Assembly (NCBI GenBank): GCA_036503065.1
Contig: DASXXM010000149.1
Span: forward strand, 1-18,323
Direction of reading: 5' to 3'
Length of the DNA: 18,323 bases
DNA from: DATEPR01 sp036503065
GTDB taxonomy: Bacteria > Actinomycetota > Actinomycetes > Mycobacteriales > Pseudonocardiaceae
Part shown: positions 14,444 to 18,323 of the stretch, in pieces
Layout of the letters: the number at the start of each line of letters is the position of its first letter
How positions within the stretch are numbered: the stretch's first letter is position 1
Made by a program: the position numbers and the translations under genes
Notes under the pieces: generated by a model
Databases searched by the model: none
Seen by the model: the letters and a program-made list of their open reading frames with translations, nothing else
Told to the model about the DNA's origin: nothing

Positions 14444-16636
14444 GTGAGTACGCACCTGTTGGGCATCCGGCATCACGGTCCCGGTTCGGCCAGAGCGGTC
14501 GCCGCGGCACTGCCGGTCATCGAGCCCGACCTGGTGCTGGTCGAGGGGCCACCCGAGGCCGACACAGTTGTTGACCTGGCCGCCGATCCCGGTATGCGGC
14601 CCCCCGTCGCGCTGCTGGCCTACGTCACCGACGACCCGATCCGCGCGGCGTTCTGGCCGTTCGCCGTGTTCAGCCCGGAATGGCAGGCGATCAGCTACGC
14701 CCACCGGGCCGGTGTGCCGGTCCGGTTCTGCGATCTGCCGATGACGCACCAGTTCGCCGCGGCGCCGGTACCGCGGCGCGGTCTGTCCGCCGACCCGATG
14801 GCCGAACTGGCCGCGGCGGGCGGCTACGCCGACCCGGAGCAGTGGTGGGACTCCGTGGTGGAGCACCAGAACGGCGGCATCGCCCTGTTCGACGCCGTTG
14901 CCGAGGCCATGCACGCGCTGCGCGAGCACGTCGCCGCCGACGATGGCCCCGGCCAGGTCCGCGAACACCAACGCGAGGCCTACATGCGCACCGTGCTGCG
15001 CAAGGCGATCCGCGCCGGCTACCAGCGGATCGCCGTGGTGTGCGGCGCGTGGCACGTGCCGGCCCTCGCCGACCCGCTACCGCCGGCTACCCACGATCAA
15101 CGCCTGTTGACCGGCCTGCCGCGCTGCAAGATCAGCTGCACCTGGGTGCCGTGGACACACGGCAGGCTCGCCACCGCCAGTGGGTACGGCGCCGGCGTCA
15201 CGTCCCCCGGCTGGTACCACCACCTGTTCACCGCGCCCGACCAGGTCACCACGCGTTGGCTCACCGACGTGGCCCGGGTCCTGCGGACCGAGGACCTGCC
15301 GGTGTCCAGCGCCCATGTGATCGAGGCCGTCCGGCTGGCCGACACCCTGGCCGCGCTGCGCGACCGTCCGCTTGCCGGCCTCGCCGAGGTCACCGAAGCC
15401 ACCAGGTCCGTGCTGTGCGACGGCAACGACGTGCTGCTCCGCCTGGTGACCCGTCGACTCGTGGTCGGCGAACGACTCGGCGACGTGCCCGCCGACATGG
15501 CCAAGGCCCCGCTCGCCGCCGACCTGGCCGCGACCGCCCGTCGCCTGAAGCTCAGGCGCGACGCCCTGCCCCGCGAACTGGACCTGGACCTGCGCAACAA
15601 CACCGACGTGGAACGCTCCCGCCTGCTGCACCGCCTGCGCGCCATCGACATCCCGTGGGGCACACCGGCGGTGTCGATGCGGCGCGGCAAAGGCACGTTC
15701 CGGGAAACGTGGGCGCTGTGTTGGCAGCCGGAGTTCGAGGTCGACCTGGTCGCGGCCAGCGCGCTGGGCACCACGGTCCTCGGCGCGGCCATCGCCGAGG
15801 TCCGCACCCGCGCCGCCGACGCGGTCGAACTCGCCGAGGTGACGGCGGCCGTCGAGACGTGCCTGCTGGCCGGTCTGCCCGATGCCCTGTCCGACGTGCT
15901 GGCGGCACTGGACACCAGGGCCGCCCGGGACGTGGACACGGAACACCTGATGGCCGCCCTGCCGGCACTGGCAAGGGCAGGCCGCTACGGCGACGTGCGC
16001 GGCACCGACACCGCGGCCCTGCGGCAGATCGCGGACCGCCTGCTGGCCCGGATCTGCGCCGGCCTGCCATCGGCCGCGCACGGCCTCGACGATCCGGCCG
16101 CCACCGCCCTGTCAACCGGCGTTGACGCGGTCCACGAGGCCACCGGCCTGCTCGGCCCCGATGCCCGTGAACGTTGGCTAACCACGTTGGCCGCGCTACT
16201 GGACCGCAGCCTGCCGCCCCGACTGGCCGGCCGACTGACCCGCCTGCTGCTGGACACGCGCCGACTGACCACATCGGACGTCGAACCGGCACTCGCGCGG
16301 GCACTCACCCCCGGCACCGCTCCGGTGGACGCGGCAGGCTACGTCGAAGGATTCTTCGCGGGCGGAGCGCTGCTCCTGGTACACGACGACCGGCTGCTGC
16401 GCCTGATCGACACGTGGCTCGCGGGCATCGCGCCGGACGCCTTCCCGGAGGTGCTTCCGTTGCTGCGCAGGACATTCGGTGCGTTCGCAGACCCGGAACG
16501 CCGAGCCATCGGCGAACGCGCCACCGCACTCGCCAACCCGGCCGTGTCCGCCGCCTTCGTCGAGGACGACATCGACGAGAAACGAGGCGCCGCGGCCCTG
16601 GACGTAATAGCGACCCTCCTGGGGGTGGGCCCATGA
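14444..16636 (+). CDS. DUF5682 family protein with TIKI/TraB/EreA-like N-terminal domain
   Basis: A 730-aa cytosolic protein. The N-terminal 215 residues carry a pattern that resembles the TIKI/TraB/EreA/ChaN group of presumed metal-dependent hydrolases. These are GIRHHGPGSAR (7-17), DLVLVEGPPEAD with Glu34, GVPVRFCDLP (90-99), REHQREAYMRTVLRKAI (173-189) and AVVCGAWHVPAL with His204, matching the family's late 'VGAGHLPG' strand. The assignment is by eye only. The remaining 500 residues are helical and Leu/Ala/Arg-rich, with no motif I recognise. The start is GTG at 14444, with GGGGAGG four bases upstream. Its stop overlaps the VWA gene start (ATGA). If the hydrolase reading is correct, this is the enzyme of the operon, and its neighbours would control or feed it. 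Confidence 0.88.
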   Translation: MSTHLLGIRHHGPGSARAVAAALPVIEPDLVLVEGPPEADTVVDLAADPGMRPPVALLAYVTDDPIRAAFWPFAVFSPEWQAISYAHRAGVPVRFCDLPMTHQFAAAPVPRRGLSADPMAELAAAGGYADPEQWWDSVVEHQNGGIALFDAVAEAMHALREHVAADDGPGQVREHQREAYMRTVLRKAIRAGYQRIAVVCGAWHVPALADPLPPATHDQRLLTGLPRCKISCTWVPWTHGRLATASGYGAGVTSPGWYHHLFTAPDQVTTRWLTDVARVLRTEDLPVSSAHVIEAVRLADTLAALRDRPLAGLAEVTEATRSVLCDGNDVLLRLVTRRLVVGERLGDVPADMAKAPLAADLAATARRLKLRRDALPRELDLDLRNNTDVERSRLLHRLRAIDIPWGTPAVSMRRGKGTFRETWALCWQPEFEVDLVAASALGTTVLGAAIAEVRTRAADAVELAEVTAAVETCLLAGLPDALSDVLAALDTRAARDVDTEHLMAALPALARAGRYGDVRGTDTAALRQIADRLLARICAGLPSAAHGLDDPAATALSTGVDAVHEATGLLGPDARERWLTTLAALLDRSLPPRLAGRLTRLLLDTRRLTTSDVEPALARALTPGTAPVDAAGYVEGFFAGGALLLVHDDRLLRLIDTWLAGIAPDAFPEVLPLLRRTFGAFADPERRAIGERATALANPAVSAAFVEDDIDEKRGAAALDVIATLLGVGP

Positions 16637-17790
16637 CCGAACGCCTACGCCGCTGGCGACTGGTACTGGGCAGTACGGCGGAGAACAACGAGGACGACGC
16701 CACCGGCATCACGCTGACCGGCCAGGACAAGGCGATGGACGACGCGCTGGGCGCGCTGTACCAGGGCGAACCGGCCGAGGCGGAAACCCGCACCGGCGGC
16801 CTTGGCAAGTCCTCGCCGCGCGTGGCGAGGTGGTTGGGCGACATCCGCAAGTACTTCCCCAGCACGGTGGTCCAGGTGATGCAGCGCGACGCGGTGGACC
16901 GGCTGGGCCTGACCAGAATGCTGCTGGAACCGGAGCTACTGGCGTCGGTGGAGCCGGACGTGCACCTCGTCGGCACCCTGCTGGCCCTGAACGACGTACT
17001 GCCGGAACGAACCCGCCACACCGCCCGCGAGGTGGTACGGCAGGTGGTCGACCAACTGGAACAGCGCCTGGCCGACCGGGCAAGAGCCGTGATCACCGGA
17101 GCCCTGCGCCGCGCCGACCGCACCAACCGCCCCCGCCCGGCCGACATCGACTGGGACCGCACCATCCGAGCTAACCTGAAACACTATTCACCGGAACTGG
17201 ACACGATAATCCCGGAACGCCTTGTCGGCCACGCCCGCCGCCAACTCGGCGTGGCACGGGACGTGATCCTGGCAGTCGACCAGTCCGGTTCAATGGCCGA
17301 ATCGGTCGTCTATGCGGGGATCTACGGAGCGGTACTGGCATCCATGCGATCACTGCGCACCCGCCTGGTCGCGTTCGACACGGCGGTGGTCGACCTGACC
17401 GACGAACTGGACGACCCGGTGGACGTCCTGTTCGGCATTCAGTTGGGCGGCGGCACGGACATCAACCGGGCCATCGCCTATTGTCAGACCCTGGTGACCC
17501 GCCCGGCCGATACCGTTCTCGTGCTGATCAGCGACCTGTACGAGGGCGGCGTACGAGACGAACTGTTGCGGCGCGTCGCGGGCCTGGTCGAGTCCGGCGT
17601 GACAGTAGTGGTCCTACTGGCCCTGGCCGACTCGGGCCGCCCGGCGTACGACCGAGAGAACGCGGCCGCCCTACATGACCTCGGCGTCCCGGCATTCGCC
17701 TGCACACCTGAGTTGTTCGGCGAAATGATGGCAGCGGCAATCCGCCGCGACGACCTCGGCCGCTGGGCAGCGGAACACGTGTCGACGTAA
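16633..17790 (+). CDS. VWA domain (CoxE-like) protein, MIDAS intact
   Basis: A 385-aa cytosolic protein. The N-terminal 200 residues are helical, and the von Willebrand A domain occupies about 208-380. The metal-ion-dependent adhesion site is complete: DQSGS (216-220), Thr275 in GGGTDINRA, and Asp301 in LISDLYEGG. VWA proteins of this type work as partners of MoxR-type ATPases (RavA-ViaA, CoxD-CoxE), binding clients through the metal site. It starts at an ATG inside an ATGA overlap with the DUF5682 gene. It is the last gene of the operon: 530 bp without genes follow. The AAA+ and VWA genes are separated here by the DUF5682 gene rather than adjacent. An N-terminal GQDKAMDDALGALY (30-43) precedes the helical region. 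Confidence 0.94.
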   Translation: MTERLRRWRLVLGSTAENNEDDATGITLTGQDKAMDDALGALYQGEPAEAETRTGGLGKSSPRVARWLGDIRKYFPSTVVQVMQRDAVDRLGLTRMLLEPELLASVEPDVHLVGTLLALNDVLPERTRHTAREVVRQVVDQLEQRLADRARAVITGALRRADRTNRPRPADIDWDRTIRANLKHYSPELDTIIPERLVGHARRQLGVARDVILAVDQSGSMAESVVYAGIYGAVLASMRSLRTRLVAFDTAVVDLTDELDDPVDVLFGIQLGGGTDINRAIAYCQTLVTRPADTVLVLISDLYEGGVRDELLRRVAGLVESGVTVVVLLALADSGRPAYDRENAAALHDLGVPAFACTPELFGEMMAAAIRRDDLGRWAAEHVST

Positions 17791-17958
17791 CGCGGCCGGG
17801 CGCTGACGCACACCCGATTCGGTGCGCCACCACCAACCCGATATTGCCTGCCGGCACGACCTATGACTCAGGAAATCGACGCAGCCAACGAAACCGAAGG
17901 CCCACCGAACCAGTACCAGCACACGAACCAGATCCCCGACCCCACCACCCACGACCCG

Positions 17959-18026
17959 CTGACCCTGACAAACGCGACTTCCTGACCCGACAAACGCGAC
18001 TTCTTGACCTCGACAAACGCGACCTC
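17959..18026. repeat. Three-unit tandem repeat built on GACAAACGCGAC
   Basis: Units of 23, 22 and 23 bases start at 17959, 17982 and 18004. Each has the form YTGACC-GACAAACGCGAC-YTC; the 12-base core is exact in all three (starting 17967, 17989 and 18012). There are no spacers, so it is not a CRISPR. It directly precedes copy 2 of the dispersed element; copy 1 has a different tandem unit in the same relative place. Confidence 0.85.
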
Positions 18027-18032
18027 GCCAGT

Positions 18033-18155
18033 GCAGCCCCCACCACTCCACGGGGGACGTCCCATTTCCAACGTACCGTTTGTCAAGCCCCAAAAGGGTT
18101 GTTCGCCGGAAGGCTGTGGATAACCCGGACACCTGTGGACATGCGACTTGACAGC
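18033..18155. repeat. Dispersed intergenic repeat with DnaA-box-like sites, copy 2
   Basis: This is the partner of 5242-5372, same orientation. It keeps GCAGCCCCCACCACTCC, the CGGGGG block, GTCAAGCCCCAAAA, TGTGGATAACC (18115-18125), TGTGGAC (18134-18140) and TTGACAGC (18148-18155). TGTGGATAA is again an exact minus-strand DnaA 9-mer, and the second site is one base from TTGTCCACA. The two sites start 19 bases apart here, against 27 in copy 1, because copy 1 has extra bases carrying a third box-like site. The AGCCCC hairpin of copy 1 is weakened here. Confidence 0.8.
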
Positions 18156-18208
18156 AACCGCACGTCGATGTAGACGCGTCGCCGAACCGGTTACGTCCGG
18201 CGCAGGTG

Positions 18209-18230
18209 TGCCATCCCGACGCGGATGGCA
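18209..18230. terminator. Perfect 8-bp hairpin near the right edge
   Basis: TGCCATCC and GGATGGCA pair around a six-base loop (CGACGC). With the hairpin 14 bases further on it forms a double stem-loop of the kind that ends transcripts in GC-rich bacteria. It could serve a minus-strand gene beyond the window or be part of a repeat. Confidence 0.45.
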
Positions 18231-18243
18231 GCCGCTCGGGAGA

Positions 18244-18259
18244 CCGCCCTTTTGGGCGG
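18244..18259. terminator. CCGCCC-TTTT-GGGCGG hairpin near the right edge
   Basis: A perfect six-base-pair GC stem with a TTTT loop (AAAA on the other strand). It is compact, stable and symmetrical, as expected of a terminator, though no T-tract follows on either side. Confidence 0.5.
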
Positions 18260-18323
18260 CAGTGTAGGCAAAGTCTGCGGTTTCCCCCGATGTTCGCGTG
18301 CCGCTGCAAGAGCATGATGCCTC

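Larger units (their letters stand above)
17791..18323. other. 533-bp gene-free right end
   Basis: I find no credible gene. A 214-codon reverse frame (17671-18315) runs across two sets of repeats and into the VWA gene and has no protein-like composition. The region holds, in order: a weak GC stem just after the VWA stop (GGCGC at about 17799 with GCGCC at about 17824), the three-unit tandem repeat, copy 2 of the dispersed element, and two adjacent perfect hairpins near the edge. It may be the tail region of a gene lying beyond the window. Confidence 0.6.

Noticed and set aside
12631..14466. 611-codon minus-strand frame opposite the DUF5691 and AAA+ genes
   Set aside because: It is the antisense shadow of two genes with recognisable domains and has no domain of its own.
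17959..18026. CRISPR array
   Set aside because: The units are directly abutting at a 22-23 base period with no unique spacers, and no cas gene is present.
17671..18315. 214-codon minus-strand frame at the right end
   Set aside because: It crosses the tandem repeats, the dispersed element and two hairpins and overlaps the VWA gene 3' end. The repeats themselves create the open frame.
1..18323. Contractile injection system structural genes, transposases, integrases, tRNA or rRNA genes
   Set aside because: I looked for sheath/tube/baseplate proteins, transposase or integrase motifs and tRNA-like cloverleaf segments and found none in the window.

Overview
This is an 18.3 kb, very GC-rich window with actinobacterial gene style: GTG starts preceded by GA-rich ribosome sites, GTGA/ATGA gene overlaps, Ala/Arg/Pro-rich proteins and GC hairpins without T-tracts. 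Gene types and codon use suggest a mycelial actinomycete, probably Pseudonocardiaceae (Lentzea/Saccharothrix-like). That placement is inference from style; no rRNA, tRNA or other phylogenetic marker is present.

Left part (1-5400). A truncated membrane acyltransferase (OafA/acyltransferase-3 type) and two tandem paralogous exported proteins lie on the minus strand. The paralogues share six cysteines, two beta-sandwich-like regions, an IPT/TIG-like C-terminal region and the same C-terminal tail. Divergent from them is a single-pass membrane protein with cytosolic Ig-like (NEW3/COG1470-like) domains and an extracytoplasmic C-terminal domain.

Middle (5400-10360, all minus). A LuxR-type regulator with a degenerate receiver follows a two-component system. 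The system pairs a multi-pass PDZ/GAF histidine kinase with a canonical NarL-type response regulator, coupled by a GTGA overlap. A helical protein of unknown function follows, divergent from the right-hand operon.

Right part (10563-17790, all plus). A compact five-gene operon encodes a SWIM zinc-finger protein, a DUF5691 helical-repeat protein, a MoxR-type AAA+ ATPase, a DUF5682 protein whose N-terminus resembles TIKI/TraB/EreA-type hydrolases, and a CoxE-like VWA protein with an intact MIDAS. Three of its four junctions are ATGA overlaps. The layout suggests one ATP-driven machine: the AAA+ and VWA proteins as a RavA/ViaA-like remodelling pair, the SWIM and helical-repeat proteins as recognition or scaffold parts, and the DUF5682 protein as a possible enzyme. 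It is the best candidate here for an undescribed system.

Intergenic DNA. A repeat of about 125-130 bp occurs at 5242-5372 and 18033-18155. It carries GC hairpins and exact DnaA-box 9-mers (TTATCCACA on the minus strand) plus near-match boxes. The right-hand copy is preceded by a three-unit tandem repeat built on GACAAACGCGAC. The last 530 bp of the window are non-coding as far as I can see.
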